NCBI RefSeq assembly: GCF_904067045.1
Contig: NZ_CAJFDC010000036.1
Span: 1,256,001 to 1,320,000 of the forward strand
Direction of reading: 5' to 3'
Length of the DNA: 64,000 nt
DNA from: Pseudomonas sp. FEN
GTDB taxonomy: Bacteria; Pseudomonadota; Gammaproteobacteria; Pseudomonadales; Pseudomonadaceae
A program made the translations under genes and the position numbers. Numbering within the stretch: position 1 is the stretch's first letter; the number at the start of each line of letters is the position of its first letter. This document shows, piece after piece, positions 24,472 through 33,715 of this stretch. The notes beneath the pieces are model-generated. The model was given only the letters and a program-made list of their open reading frames with translations. It was not told where the DNA came from and did no database searches.

Positions 24472-25128
24472 ATGCTTTGTCGAATACTGCTTGCCGACGA
24501 TTACCCGCTGTTTCGCGCGGGTATCAAGGCACTGCTGGAAAAACAACAAGAATACGAAATCGTCGGCGAAGCGGGCGATGGTCAGGCGGCGATCGAACTG
24601 GCTTCGCGGCTCAAGCCGGATATCGTGTTGCTGGACATGTCCATGGAGCGCATGAACAGCGTGGCGGCGCTCAAGGAGCTGTCGCTACGCGCGCCGCGCA
24701 GCAAGGTGCTGATGCTGTCGATGCACACCGACAGCCACTTCGTGATGAAGTGCCTGCAACTGGGGGCCCACGGCTACCTGCTGAAGAACGCCACGGTGCT
24801 GGAGCTGGAGCTGGCGCTCAAGGCCTTGCGCCATGGCGGCCAGTACCTGTCCTCGGCCGTGGTACCGCTGGTGGTCGACCAGGCGGTGCGCCAGACCCAC
24901 AGCCAACCGATCCGCGCCCACCAGGTCGCGCTGACCGCCCGGCAACTGGAAATCCTCAGACTGATCGCCCGGGGCGAGAGTACCCGCTCGATCGCGGTCG
25001 GACTCGGCCTGAGCATCAAGACCGTGGAGGCGCATCGCTCGCAGATCATGCACCGACTACGGATTCACGATATTGCCGGCCTGGTACTGTTCGCGGTGCG
25101 CGAAGGAATCATTCAGCTCAACGACTGA
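24472..25128 (+). CDS. NarL/FixJ-family response regulator
   Basis: A 218-residue two-domain regulator. The receiver domain (1-120) has Asp9/Asp10 and phospho-acceptor Asp55 (IVLLDMSM); the C-terminal LuxR helix-turn-helix runs through LTARQLEILRLIARGESTRS and IKTVEAHRSQIMHRL. No sensor kinase gene is adjacent, so it is an orphan. The 270 bases before it contain the cheD-like remnant. Its 3' end overlaps the convergent thioesterase gene by 16 bases. Confidence 0.87.
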   Translation: MLCRILLADDYPLFRAGIKALLEKQQEYEIVGEAGDGQAAIELASRLKPDIVLLDMSMERMNSVAALKELSLRAPRSKVLMLSMHTDSHFVMKCLQLGAHGYLLKNATVLELELALKALRHGGQYLSSAVVPLVVDQAVRQTHSQPIRAHQVALTARQLEILRLIARGESTRSIAVGLGLSIKTVEAHRSQIMHRLRIHDIAGLVLFAVREGIIQLND

Positions 25129-25541
25129 AGCGCCTCGCGCAGGGCGGCGGGGATGGTCGCCGGCTGGTTCGAGGCGCGATCGACGAATACGTGAACAAAG
25201 CGCCCGGCCGCGCAGGCGTCGTCCTCACCGGCCTTGAACACGGCCAGTTCGTATTGCACCGAACTGTTGCCCAGCTTGCCGACCCGCAGGCCGATCTCGA
25301 TGCGCTCGGGGAAGGCGATCGAGGCAAAGTAGTCACAGGCCGAACTGACCACGAAGCCGACGACTTCGCCGTCATGGATATCCAGGCCGCCCTGTTCGAT
25401 CAGGTAGGTGTTCACCGCCGTGTCGAAAAAACTGTAGTAGGTGACGTTGTTCACGTGACCGTAGACATCGTTGTCATGCCAGCGCGTGATGATCGGCTGG
25501 AAGTGGCGATAGTCGGCGCGTTGCGGCAGGCGGTCGGTCAT
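25113..25541 (-). CDS. Acyl-CoA thioesterase, 4-hydroxybenzoyl-CoA thioesterase family
   Basis: A 142-residue single hotdog domain. The active-site region TRWHDNDVYGHVNNVTYYSF has the Asp of the 4HBT/YbgC group. It should hydrolyse an acyl-CoA of unknown chain. The start at 25541 is chosen because CAGGAG precedes it at ideal spacing; an ATG at 25559 overlapping the neighbouring stop is possible. It is co-transcribed with the alpha/beta hydrolase upstream on the minus strand. Confidence 0.85.
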   Translation of the reverse strand: MTDRLPQRADYRHFQPIITRWHDNDVYGHVNNVTYYSFFDTAVNTYLIEQGGLDIHDGEVVGFVVSSACDYFASIAFPERIEIGLRVGKLGNSSVQYELAVFKAGEDDACAAGRFVHVFVDRASNQPATIPAALREALQSLS

Positions 25542-25555
25542 GGTGGGCTCCTGGG

Positions 25556-26500
25556 TCATGGCTGCAGGTGCTCGCTGAGAAAGCGCAAATAGCGCTCGCG
25601 ATAGGCCGGGATTTCATTGGCCAGGTGGTGCCGGGCTTCGGCCAACAGCAGTATCTCGGGGCGGTCGAACTTGCTCCGTAGCACGGCGAGGTTATGCGCC
25701 CAGTCGACGGTCATGTCGGCCTGCCCTTGTACGATCAAAGGTCGTCGCGGGCTTTTCGCCGCCGACTCGATAGCGGGGATCCAGCGCGCCAGGGCACCGA
25801 CCCAGGCCGTCGGCAGACGTTGCGGTTGCAACGGGTCGGCGAGCAGGAACGGCATGAACGCCGGGTCGTTGGTGTTCTCGCTGAAGCGCCGGGCGATGCC
25901 GTTGACGAAGGGCTTGAGCAGGTAATAGCTGAGCTTCGACCAGCCCCAGGCTCGCGGCCGCACCAACGGCGACAGCAGGATCACCTGACCCTGGGCCGGG
26001 CTGTCGCCACCGTGCCTGAGCAGATGGTCGATGACGATCGCGCCGCCGGTACTCTGGCCGAACAGGTGCCAGGGTTGCGGCAGATCGAGGCCGCGGGCCT
26101 CGTTGAACAGGCCCTGCAATGCCTGCTGGTATTGGGCGAAGTCGTCGATGCTGGCCCGCTCGCCACTGGACAGGCCATGGCCCGGCAGGTCGCAGGCAAT
26201 CACCGCGAAGCCCTGGTCCAGCGCCCAGTCGACGATATGGCGGTACAGGCCCATGTGGTCGTAGAAACCGTGGAGCAGGAACAGCGTTGCCACCGGCGAC
26301 GCCGGCAGCCAGAGCTGGCTGACCAGCTCGAAGTCGCCGCAGTTGAAGCGGCCCAAACGGCTGGCGGCGGGCGGATTACGCTGGGGCAGGTCCAGGCCGT
26401 AGAAGCGCTGGTAGGCCCGCGCCTCTTCCGACAAGGGCTGCGCCGCGACCAAGGGTCGCAGGCTGGAACGCAGGGAATCGGCGGCAAAGGTGACGGGCAT
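25556..26500 (-). CDS. Alpha/beta hydrolase (lysophospholipase-like)
   Basis: A 314-residue serine hydrolase with an oxyanion HGFYDHMG motif near 78, the strand motif DLPGHGLSSG, and nucleophile Ser150 in GQSTGG. The terminal catalytic His is in ARHHLANE. It resembles the serine aminopeptidase S33/monoglyceride lipase group; the substrate is unknown. ATG at 26500 preceded by GGAAAG is preferred over GTG at 26521. It is coupled to the downstream thioesterase by a short overlap or gap. Confidence 0.82.
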   Translation of the reverse strand: MPVTFAADSLRSSLRPLVAAQPLSEEARAYQRFYGLDLPQRNPPAASRLGRFNCGDFELVSQLWLPASPVATLFLLHGFYDHMGLYRHIVDWALDQGFAVIACDLPGHGLSSGERASIDDFAQYQQALQGLFNEARGLDLPQPWHLFGQSTGGAIVIDHLLRHGGDSPAQGQVILLSPLVRPRAWGWSKLSYYLLKPFVNGIARRFSENTNDPAFMPFLLADPLQPQRLPTAWVGALARWIPAIESAAKSPRRPLIVQGQADMTVDWAHNLAVLRSKFDRPEILLLAEARHHLANEIPAYRERYLRFLSEHLQP

Positions 26501-26610
26501 AGGCTTTCCAGGCAAGGACACGACAACACCAAAGGCGTTTCACAGACCTGCGATATTCATCTGTCAGGGCAGGCATGGCAAGCTACGCGACCTTCGAGGA
26601 CCGAATCGCC

Positions 26611-27198
26611 ATGCCCCAGATACGTCACAAGACATTACTCGCCGGTCTGCTCGCCGCGATCTGCGCGACAGGCCTGTGGTTCGCCTATGCGTGGTTCCAG
26701 GGCCGCTATATCCGCGCCTTCAGCGAGCAGACCGCGCTATTCGCCGGTGACAGCCTGAGCCTGCCGGCGCAATTGGCCGGGCCGGGCAAGATCCGCCTGG
26801 TGCACTTCTGGGACCCGACCTGCCCCTGCAATGTCGGTAACCAGCAGCATTTGAGCGAGTTGATCGAGCGTTTCGCCCCATTGGGCGTCGAGTTCTACTC
26901 GGTGCAGAAACCCGGGACCCACGGCCAGTTGCCAGCCGCCTTGAGTTCGATCCAGGCGCTACCCGGCCTGCCGGGGGCCGAGCAGTTGACGGTCAGTCCG
27001 GCGGTGGCGATCTGGGACCGCGCCGGCAAGCTGGCTTACTTCGGCCCCTACAGCCAGGGTGCCACCTGCAATTCCAGCAACAGCTTTATCGAGCCGATCC
27101 TGCAGGCGCTGAGCGAAGGCCGCGCGGTGAATGCCACCCATAACATGGCGGTGGGCTGCTATTGCCCGTGGCTGCCGCCCCAACACAATCCCTTGTAA
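26611..27198 (+). CDS. Membrane-anchored thioredoxin-like protein (DUF6436-type)
   Basis: A 195-residue protein with one N-terminal signal anchor (residues about 7-27) and a periplasmic thioredoxin-like domain. The redox-like motif is WDPTCPCNVGNQQH (CPC), where thioredoxins have CxxC. More cysteines occur near the end (GATCNSSNSF, GCYCPW). A role in periplasmic disulfide or copper chemistry is possible but not shown. ATG at 26611 with AGGA is preferred; an in-frame ATG at 26575 would add 12 residues. It is divergent from the hydrolase gene. Confidence 0.7.
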   Translation: MPQIRHKTLLAGLLAAICATGLWFAYAWFQGRYIRAFSEQTALFAGDSLSLPAQLAGPGKIRLVHFWDPTCPCNVGNQQHLSELIERFAPLGVEFYSVQKPGTHGQLPAALSSIQALPGLPGAEQLTVSPAVAIWDRAGKLAYFGPYSQGATCNSSNSFIEPILQALSEGRAVNATHNMAVGCYCPWLPPQHNPL

Positions 27199-27210
27199 GG
27201 CACAGTACCT

Positions 27211-27284
27211 GTCGGAGCGGAGCTTGTCCGCGAAGCCTTTAGCGGTCTCACGGTCCTCTTCGCGGGCAAGCTCCGTTCCCACAA
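27211..27284. repeat. REP-type inverted repeat pair
   Basis: CGGAGCGGAGCTTGTCCGCG near 27213 faces CGCGGGCAAGCTCCGTTCCC near 27261, about 28 bases apart. It lies between two co-directional genes, just after the thioredoxin-like gene. Confidence 0.75.
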
Positions 27285-27404
27285 GGTGTACCGCGCAGGC
27301 CGAACCGGACTTTTTACAGTAATCGCCCGTCCAGCCGATGCATCCGCATACCCTCCTGTGCTAAACCTTCCCCGCCCAGTCCCGGCAGCCACAAGGATTC
27401 ATGC

Positions 27405-29771
27405 ATGAAACGCAGCCTGACCGTTCTCGCCGTCCTGATCGCCGCCATTGCCGGGGGTGGGTTGTGGTACGTCCAGAGCAAACAGCCGATGCGTCAGGGT
27501 CAGGTCACGCTGCAGAACCTGCAAGGACCGGTCACGGTGCGCTACGACGACCGTGGCGTGCCACATATCCGCGCCGAAAACGAAGCCGATCTGTACCGCG
27601 CCCTGGGTTACGTGCAGGCCCAGGACCGACTGTTCCAGATGGAAATCATGCGCCGTCTGGCCCGCGGCGAACTGGCCGAGGTGCTCGGTCCCAAACTGGT
27701 GGACACCGACAAGTTGTTCCGCGGCCTGCGCATTCGCGAACGCGCCGACCAGTACGTCGCCCAACTCGACAAGCAATCCGCCAGCTGGAAGGCCCTGCAA
27801 GCCTATCTGGACGGCATCAATCAGTATCAGGCCACTCATGCCAGGCCCGTGGAGCTCGATCTTCTCGGCATCGACAAGCGACCGTTCAGCGCCGAAGATA
27901 CCATCAGCATCGCCGGTTACCTGGCCTACAGCTTCGCCGCCGCCTTTCGCAGCGAGCCGCTGCTGACGTATGTGCGCGACACGCTCGGCGCCGACTACCT
28001 GAAGGTGTTCGACCTGCAATGGCGCCCCCAGGGCATGCTCGCCACTCCGACAGCGCTGGCCGATGCCGATTGGAAAAACCTCGGCGCCCTGGCCCGACTG
28101 AGCGACCAGGCCCTGGAACACGCCGGCCTGCCGCAGTTCGAAGGCAGCAACGCCTGGGCGGTTTCCGGCAGCCGGACCAAGAGCGGCAAGCCGTTGCTGG
28201 CGGGCGATCCGCATATCCGTTTCTCGACGCCTTCGGTCTGGTACGAGGCGCATCTCTCGGCCCCGAATTTTGAGCTGTATGGCTATCACCAGGCGCTGGT
28301 GCCCTTCGCCTTCCTGGGCAACAACCAGGCATTCGGCTGGAGCCTGACCATGTTCCAGAACGACGACCTCGACCTGATCGCCGAGAAGACCAACCCGGAT
28401 AACCCCAACCAGGTCTGGTACCACGGCCAGTGGGTCGAGATGACCAGCAGCCAGCAGCAGATCGCCGTCAAGGGCCAGGCCCCGGTCACCGTGACCCTGC
28501 GCCGCTCGCCCCACGGCCCGATCGTCAATGACGCCCTGGGCGCCAATGGCGGAACCCAGCCGATCGCAATGTGGTGGGCCTTTCTCGACACACCGAACCC
28601 GATCCTCGAGGCCTTCTACGAGCTCAATCGCGCCGACACCCTGGACAAGGCCCGCACGGCCACGTCGAAGATCCAGGCCCCTGGGCTCAACGTGGTATGG
28701 GCCAATGCCAAGGGCGATATCGGCTGGTGGGCGGCGGCGCTGCTGCCCAAGCGCCCGGTCGGAGTCAACCCGGGCTTTATCCTCGACGGCGGCAGCGGCG
28801 ATGCCGACAAGGATGGCTTCTACCCGTTCAGCGCCAACCCCCAGGAAGAGAACCCGGCGCGCGGCTATATCGTCTCGGCCAACGCCCAGCCGGCGTCGCC
28901 CACCGGCATGGAGATTCCTGGTTACTACAACCTCGCCGATCGCGGCCAGCAGTTGAACCGGCAATTGAGCGACAACAGCGTGCGCTGGGGCCTGGAAAAC
29001 AGCCAGAAACTGCAACTGGGCACCACCACCGACTACGGCCCGCGCCTGCTCAAGCCGCTGCTGCCGGTGCTGCGCGAAGTGGTGAAGGACCCGGCGCAGC
29101 TGAAGCTGGTGGAACAGTTGGCGCTGTGGAAAGGCGACTACCCGATGAGCTCCACCAACGCCACGCTGTTCAACCAGTTTCTCTATGACCTGACCTATGC
29201 AGCGATGCACGACAAGCTCGGCGCTGACTACTTCAATGCACTGCTGAGCACCCGCTTGGTCGATGCCGCCCTGCCACGCCTGGCCGCCGATGAGCGCTCG
29301 CCGTGGTGGGGCAAGGGGCGCGCCGAGACGGTCAAGATCGCCTGGCAGGCCAGCATCGCGCACCTCAAGAAGCTCTATGGCGACGATCCCGCTGGCTGGG
29401 TTTGGGGCCAGGCCCATACCCTGACCCATGAGCATCCGCTGGGCCGCCAGAAGCCGCTGGACTGGCTGTTCAACGTCGGACCGTTCGATGCCCCGGGCAG
29501 CCACGAGGTGCCGAACAATCAGTCGGCGAAGATCGGCCCGGCGCCTTGGCCGGTGACCTATGGGCCGTCGACCCGCCGACTCATTGACTTCGCCGACCCC
29601 GAGCACAGCCTGACCATCAACCCGGTGGGGCAAAGCGGGGTGTTGTTCGACAAGTATTACGACGACCAGGCCGAGACCTATATCGAAGGCGGCTATGAGC
29701 AGGTGCGCCTGGATGAAGTGGAGGTGGCGGCCAATACCCGTAGCGTCCTGAAACTGCTGCCGGCCCGATAG
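27405..29771 (+). CDS. hacB: Penicillin-acylase-family Ntn hydrolase (HacB-like acyl-homoserine-lactone acylase)
   Basis: A 788-residue precursor with an N-terminal membrane/signal segment (about 5-24). The nucleophile is Ser248 at the start of SNAWAVSG, so autocleavage between 247 and 248 should give alpha (about 220 residues after signal removal) and beta (541 residues) chains in the periplasm. DDRGVPHIRAEN and GDPHIRF match penicillin/AHL acylases. In P. aeruginosa the hacB gene (PA0305) lies beside the spu locus (general knowledge), which is also nearby here; this supports the name. The substrate may be long-chain acyl-homoserine lactones or other amides. Confidence 0.82.
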   Translation: MKRSLTVLAVLIAAIAGGGLWYVQSKQPMRQGQVTLQNLQGPVTVRYDDRGVPHIRAENEADLYRALGYVQAQDRLFQMEIMRRLARGELAEVLGPKLVDTDKLFRGLRIRERADQYVAQLDKQSASWKALQAYLDGINQYQATHARPVELDLLGIDKRPFSAEDTISIAGYLAYSFAAAFRSEPLLTYVRDTLGADYLKVFDLQWRPQGMLATPTALADADWKNLGALARLSDQALEHAGLPQFEGSNAWAVSGSRTKSGKPLLAGDPHIRFSTPSVWYEAHLSAPNFELYGYHQALVPFAFLGNNQAFGWSLTMFQNDDLDLIAEKTNPDNPNQVWYHGQWVEMTSSQQQIAVKGQAPVTVTLRRSPHGPIVNDALGANGGTQPIAMWWAFLDTPNPILEAFYELNRADTLDKARTATSKIQAPGLNVVWANAKGDIGWWAAALLPKRPVGVNPGFILDGGSGDADKDGFYPFSANPQEENPARGYIVSANAQPASPTGMEIPGYYNLADRGQQLNRQLSDNSVRWGLENSQKLQLGTTTDYGPRLLKPLLPVLREVVKDPAQLKLVEQLALWKGDYPMSSTNATLFNQFLYDLTYAAMHDKLGADYFNALLSTRLVDAALPRLAADERSPWWGKGRAETVKIAWQASIAHLKKLYGDDPAGWVWGQAHTLTHEHPLGRQKPLDWLFNVGPFDAPGSHEVPNNQSAKIGPAPWPVTYGPSTRRLIDFADPEHSLTINPVGQSGVLFDKYYDDQAETYIEGGYEQVRLDEVEVAANTRSVLKLLPAR

Positions 29772-29810
29772 AACACTATGGCGTAGGCGTCCTCCGAGAC
29801 AACAGCTGAT

Positions 29811-30776
29811 TCAGACCAGGCCTGCAAAATGCCGCCGAAACTGCTGTGGCGTCACACCCAGGCGGCGCTGGAACACACTGCGCAGATGGTGCGCGTCGCG
29901 AAAACCGCACTCGTAGGCCACGGTCTTCAATGGCGCGCCGCCGCTTTCCAACATCACCCGCGCCGCATCCACCCGCGCCCGTTCGACGAACTCCGCCGGG
30001 GTCACCTGCGCCTCGCGGGCAAACACTCGGGAGAAATTCCGCGCACTCATGTTCACCGCCCGCGCCAATTCGGCAATGCTCAAATCTCCGCTCAGATGCG
30101 CCAACACATACTGTTGCACCCGAGCTACTGGCGACGCGGCCTCGGCATAGGGCGCCAGGTAAGGGCTGAACTGCGACTGCCCACCCGAGCGCTGGGTGAA
30201 TACCACCAGCCGCTTGGCGACCTTCAGCGCCACCTGCGCACCGTGATCCTGTGACAGCAGGTACAACGACAAATCAATACCCGCCGTCACCCCCGCCGAG
30301 GTGAACAGCCGCTCGTCCTGCACATACAAATGATCGGCCTCGACCCGCGCCGCCGGGCACAACGCCGCCAACGCCGACGCATCACTCCAGTGGGTGGTCA
30401 CCATACGCCCCTCGAGCAGTCCGGCCCGGGCCAGCATGAAAGCGCCGTTGCAGATCGAACCGAAGCGTTCGGCACGGGCGCTGGCCGCGCGCAGCCAGGC
30501 ATGAAAAGCCTCACCGAAATCCAGCCCCGGCAAGCTCGGCCCGCCGGCACACAGCAACAGGTCATAAGGTTCCGTGGCCTCGCTGAAATGCCGATGCGCC
30601 TGGATCGCCAGGCCGTTGGAGCAGGCCAGCCAGCCGCGCTCGACGCCGATCACTTCCAGCCGGTACTGGGCGTCAGGGGACAGGAAGCCGTTGGCTTCGG
30701 CAAAGACGTCCATGGGTCCGCTGATATCCAGGGCCTGGACGCCGGGGAACACCACCACGGCAAGGGTTCGGGTCAT
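29811..30776 (-). CDS. GlxA-family transcriptional regulator (DJ-1/PfpI + AraC)
   Basis: A 321-residue regulator with an N-terminal DJ-1/PfpI class I amidotransferase-like domain (about 1-190) and a C-terminal AraC helix-turn-helix pair (ARAVNMSARNFSRVFAREAQ, and AYECGFRDAHHLRSVFQRRL). Cys109 in GSICNGAFML sits at the nucleophile elbow. The ATG at 30776 has GAGG upstream. It is divergent from the HD-domain hydrolase gene and is its likely regulator. The acylase gene converges on it, 40 bases away. Confidence 0.88.
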   Translation of the reverse strand: MTRTLAVVVFPGVQALDISGPMDVFAEANGFLSPDAQYRLEVIGVERGWLACSNGLAIQAHRHFSEATEPYDLLLCAGGPSLPGLDFGEAFHAWLRAASARAERFGSICNGAFMLARAGLLEGRMVTTHWSDASALAALCPAARVEADHLYVQDERLFTSAGVTAGIDLSLYLLSQDHGAQVALKVAKRLVVFTQRSGGQSQFSPYLAPYAEAASPVARVQQYVLAHLSGDLSIAELARAVNMSARNFSRVFAREAQVTPAEFVERARVDAARVMLESGGAPLKTVAYECGFRDAHHLRSVFQRRLGVTPQQFRRHFAGLV

Positions 30777-31083
30777 AGGGCGGGCCTCGCTGCCAATCAA
30801 CCAAGGTTAAACGCGATCCCCTGGGAGCCGGCAAGCCCTGCTCCTGCAGGGAGCACAGTGTTTTCGAGAGTTCGCTTCCAACACTAGACCCTATGGGGGT
30901 CGGTCTTACGGTAACGCAAGCCTCCCGCCGATGCGACAGCCGCCTCTCTCGCGTACACGCGCTGGCGCTAAACCCGCCCGGCATGGCTGGATTCGCCACC
31001 TTGTGTCGATTGTTGCCATCCGCCCCCGACGCCAGACTGAACCCATCAGCGCCATCCGCGCGCACCCCAGAGGAAATCTCGAC
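30777..31083. other. Divergent promoter gap between glxA-like and HD-hydrolase genes
   Basis: 307 bases without a supported gene. A single REP-like half (GCAAGCCCTGCTCCTGCAGG, near 30832) lies close to the glxA side. The remaining sequence should hold promoters for both genes and the GlxA-type operator, but no clear -35/-10 pair stands out. Confidence 0.5.
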
Positions 31084-31725
31084 ATGAGCAACAACATCGC
31101 CGGCATCAAGATCCCCGACAGCACCCTGGCCAAGGCCACCACCGAATACATCCGCGACGTGGAAAACGATCTGCTCTACCACCACTCGCGCCGGGTCTTC
31201 CTGTTCGGCGCCCTGAGCGGCGAGCGCAAGCAACTGGCCTACGATCCGGAGCTTTTGTATGTGGGCGCGATGTTCCACGACCTCGGCCTGGTGGAAGGCC
31301 ATCGCAGCGATGACGAACGTTTCGAAGTCGACGGTGCCAACGCGGCCAAGGCATTCATGCAGCCTTATGGGCTCTCGGACGACGATATCGAACAGGTCTG
31401 GCTGTCGATTGCCCTGCACACCACACCGGGGGTGCCACAGCATCTGCGCCCGACGGTAGCACTGGTCACGGCCGGGGTGGAAATGGATGTGCTGGGGATG
31501 GATTACGCGGCCTTTCCAAGCGCCCAGCGCGAAGCGGTGGTGCATGCGCACCCACGCGGCGAAGGGTTCAAGGAGTGCATCATCTGCGCGTTTGCCGAGG
31601 GGCTGCGCCATCGTCCGCTGAGCACTTTCGGCAACGTGAAGACCGATGTGCTGAAGGACAAGGATGCGACCTTCAAGCCGATGAATTTTGTGGAGGTGAT
31701 TCGGCGTTCGCCTTGGGCTGAATAA
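31084..31725 (+). CDS. HD-domain hydrolase, cyanamide hydratase-like
   Basis: A 213-residue HD-superfamily metal protein. The metal-site pattern is visible: His33/His34 (LYHHSRRVFLFG), His65-Asp66 (MFHDLGL) and a later His in ALHTTPG. The HHSRRVF form is that of the group containing fungal cyanamide hydratase and relatives. ATG at 31084 follows AGAGGAAA. The gene is alone and divergent from a GlxA-type regulator. The substrate is not known; a nitrile, isonitrile or small amide is a guess. Confidence 0.75.
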   Translation: MSNNIAGIKIPDSTLAKATTEYIRDVENDLLYHHSRRVFLFGALSGERKQLAYDPELLYVGAMFHDLGLVEGHRSDDERFEVDGANAAKAFMQPYGLSDDDIEQVWLSIALHTTPGVPQHLRPTVALVTAGVEMDVLGMDYAAFPSAQREAVVHAHPRGEGFKECIICAFAEGLRHRPLSTFGNVKTDVLKDKDATFKPMNFVEVIRRSPWAE

Positions 31726-31775
31726 GCCCCGGGAACATCGTGGCTAGCGCACGGAGTTGTCGGCGGTCTTGAGGG

Positions 31776-31910
31776 CCTCTTCGCGGCGGTGCGGCGTCCC
31801 GACAAGCTCCACTCCCACAGGGGCTCGTGGCCGTACACAAAAATCAGGTACGACTCAAAACCCTTGTGGGAGCGGAGCTTGTCGGGACGCCGCACCGCCA
31901 CGAAGCCCTT
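31776..31910. repeat. Long REP-type inverted repeat pair
   Basis: An extended version of the REP unit: CTTCGCGGCGGTGCGGCGTC near 31779 is mirrored by GACGCCGCACCGCCACGAAG near 31886, and the inner GACAAGCTCC/GGAGCTTGTC parts also pair. It lies between convergent genes (HD hydrolase and spuH). The same extended form recurs at 43772-43890. Confidence 0.75.
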
Positions 31911-31916
31911 GCGGAC

Positions 31917-32807
31917 CTACACGGTCTCCGCCACCGGCGCCCGTCGCACGTCCGGCTGTTTCCAGGAGTCCGCCGCGCCTTCCTCGATCGCCTGCTGGAT
32001 GGCTTTCCTGCGGCGCTCTTCGGCTTGGCGGCTGAAGTACCAGACCAGGAAGGTCACCAACGACACCGCCAACAGAATCAGGCTGGCCACGGCATTGATC
32101 TCCGGCTTCACGCCCAGGCGCACCGCCGAGAACACTTCCATCGGCAAGGTGGTCGAGCCCGGCCCCGAGACGAAGCTGGCCAGGACCAGATCATCGAGGG
32201 ACAGCGCAAAGGACATCATGCCCCCCGCCGCCAACGACGGCGCGATCATCGGGATGGTGATCAGGAAAAACACCTTCCACGGTTTGGCCCCCAGGTCCAT
32301 GGCCGCCTCTTCGATGGACAGGTCCAGCTCACGCAGACGCGCCGACACCACCACCGCGACATAGGCCGCGCAGAAGGTCGTGTGGGCAATCCAGATGGTG
32401 ACGATGCCACGCTCCTGGGGCCAGCCGATCAATTGGGCCATGGCCACGAACAGCAGCAACAGCGACAGACCGGTAATCACTTCCGGCATCACCAGGGGTG
32501 CCGTCACCAGGCCACCGAACAGCGTGCGCCCCTTGAAGCGGGTGACGCGGGTCAGGACGAATGCCGCCAGGGTTCCCAGCGCCACCGCGGCCACCGCGGT
32601 GTAGCAGGCGATTTCCAGCGAACGGGCCACCGAGCCCATCAGTTGGATGTTGTCGAGCAGGCCGACGTACCACTTGATCGACCAGCCGCCCCACACCGTC
32701 ACCAGCTTCGAGGCGTTGAACGAGTAGATCACCAGGATCAGCATCGGTGCGTAGATGAACAGCAAACCCAGCACCAGCATCAGGCTTGAAAAACTGAAGC
32801 GCTTCAT
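31917..32807 (-). CDS. spuH: Polyamine ABC transporter permease, PotI type
   Basis: A 296-residue inner-membrane permease with about six helices and the ABC permease EAA loop (IEEAAMDLGAKPWKVFFLIT). It forms the channel for spermidine/putrescine import with SpuG. It is the last gene of the spuABCDEFGH operon and overlaps spuG by four bases. An extended REP pair follows its stop codon. Confidence 0.92.
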   Translation of the reverse strand: MKRFSFSSLMLVLGLLFIYAPMLILVIYSFNASKLVTVWGGWSIKWYVGLLDNIQLMGSVARSLEIACYTAVAAVALGTLAAFVLTRVTRFKGRTLFGGLVTAPLVMPEVITGLSLLLLFVAMAQLIGWPQERGIVTIWIAHTTFCAAYVAVVVSARLRELDLSIEEAAMDLGAKPWKVFFLITIPMIAPSLAAGGMMSFALSLDDLVLASFVSGPGSTTLPMEVFSAVRLGVKPEINAVASLILLAVSLVTFLVWYFSRQAEERRRKAIQQAIEEGAADSWKQPDVRRAPVAETV

Positions 32808-33715
32808 TCTTTGCCCTCCATTTCCTTGGCCTGACTACGGTTGAACAGAATGATCGGCACGATCAGGATCGCCAGCATCACCACCGCCAGCGCCGAGGCC
32901 ACCGGCCAGTCACGGTTGTTGAAGAACTCTTGCCACAGCACTTTACCGATCATCAGGGTTTCCGGACCGCCGAGCAGTTCGGGGATCACGAACTCACCCA
33001 CCACCGGGATGAACACCAACATGCAACCGGCGATGATGCCGTTCCTGGACAGCGGCACGGTAATCTTCCAGAAGCTGTTGAAGGTGCTCGAGCCCAGGTC
33101 CGAGGCGGCCTCCAGCAGACTCTGGTCGTGTTTCACCAGGTTGGCGTAGAGCGGCAGGATCATGAACGGCAGATAGGAGTAGACCACCCCGATATAGACC
33201 GCGAGGTTGGTATTGAGAATCTGCAGCGGCTCGCTGATCAGCCCGGTCCACAGCAGGAACGCATTCAACAGCCCGTTGTTGCTGAGAATCCCCATCCAGG
33301 CGTAGACGCGGATCAGGATCGCGGTCCAGGTCGGCATCATGATCAGCAGCACCAGCACGGTCTGCACTTCCTTGCGCGCCCGGGCGATGGCATAGGCCAT
33401 CGGGTAGCCGATCACCAGGCACAGCAGCGTGCTGAAGAAGGCCATCCGCAGCGAACCGAGATAGGCCGCCAGGTACAGGTCGTCGTCCCCCAACATCGTG
33501 TAGTTGCCGAGGTTGAGCATGATTTGCAGCTTCTGTTCGACGAAGCTGTAGATCTGGGTATAGGGCGGAATCGCCACGTCCGCTTCGGCGAAGCTGATCT
33601 TCAGGACGATGAAGAACGGCAGCATGAAGAACAGGAACAACCACAGGAAGGGAATCCCGATGACCGCGTGGCGGCCACTGGGGGTTATTCGTCGCATCAG
33701 GGATTTTAGTTTCAT
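32804..33715 (-). CDS. spuG: Polyamine ABC transporter permease, PotH type
   Basis: A 303-residue permease with an N-terminal helix (about 18-42), several further helices, and the EAA loop LLEAASDLGSSTFNSFWKI. It pairs with SpuH. The ATG at 33715 overlaps the spuF stop (ATGA); the longer frame to 33751 lies inside spuF and is unneeded. Confidence 0.92.
   Translation of the reverse strand: MKLKSLMRRITPSGRHAVIGIPFLWLFLFFMLPFFIVLKISFAEADVAIPPYTQIYSFVEQKLQIMLNLGNYTMLGDDDLYLAAYLGSLRMAFFSTLLCLVIGYPMAYAIARARKEVQTVLVLLIMMPTWTAILIRVYAWMGILSNNGLLNAFLLWTGLISEPLQILNTNLAVYIGVVYSYLPFMILPLYANLVKHDQSLLEAASDLGSSTFNSFWKITVPLSRNGIIAGCMLVFIPVVGEFVIPELLGGPETLMIGKVLWQEFFNNRDWPVASALAVVMLAILIVPIILFNRSQAKEMEGKE

Noticed and set aside
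27399..29633. A 744-codon open frame on the minus strand opposite the acylase gene
   Set aside because: It is the antisense shadow of a high-GC gene. The plus strand has a signal sequence, the Ntn nucleophile and family motifs; the minus frame shows none.
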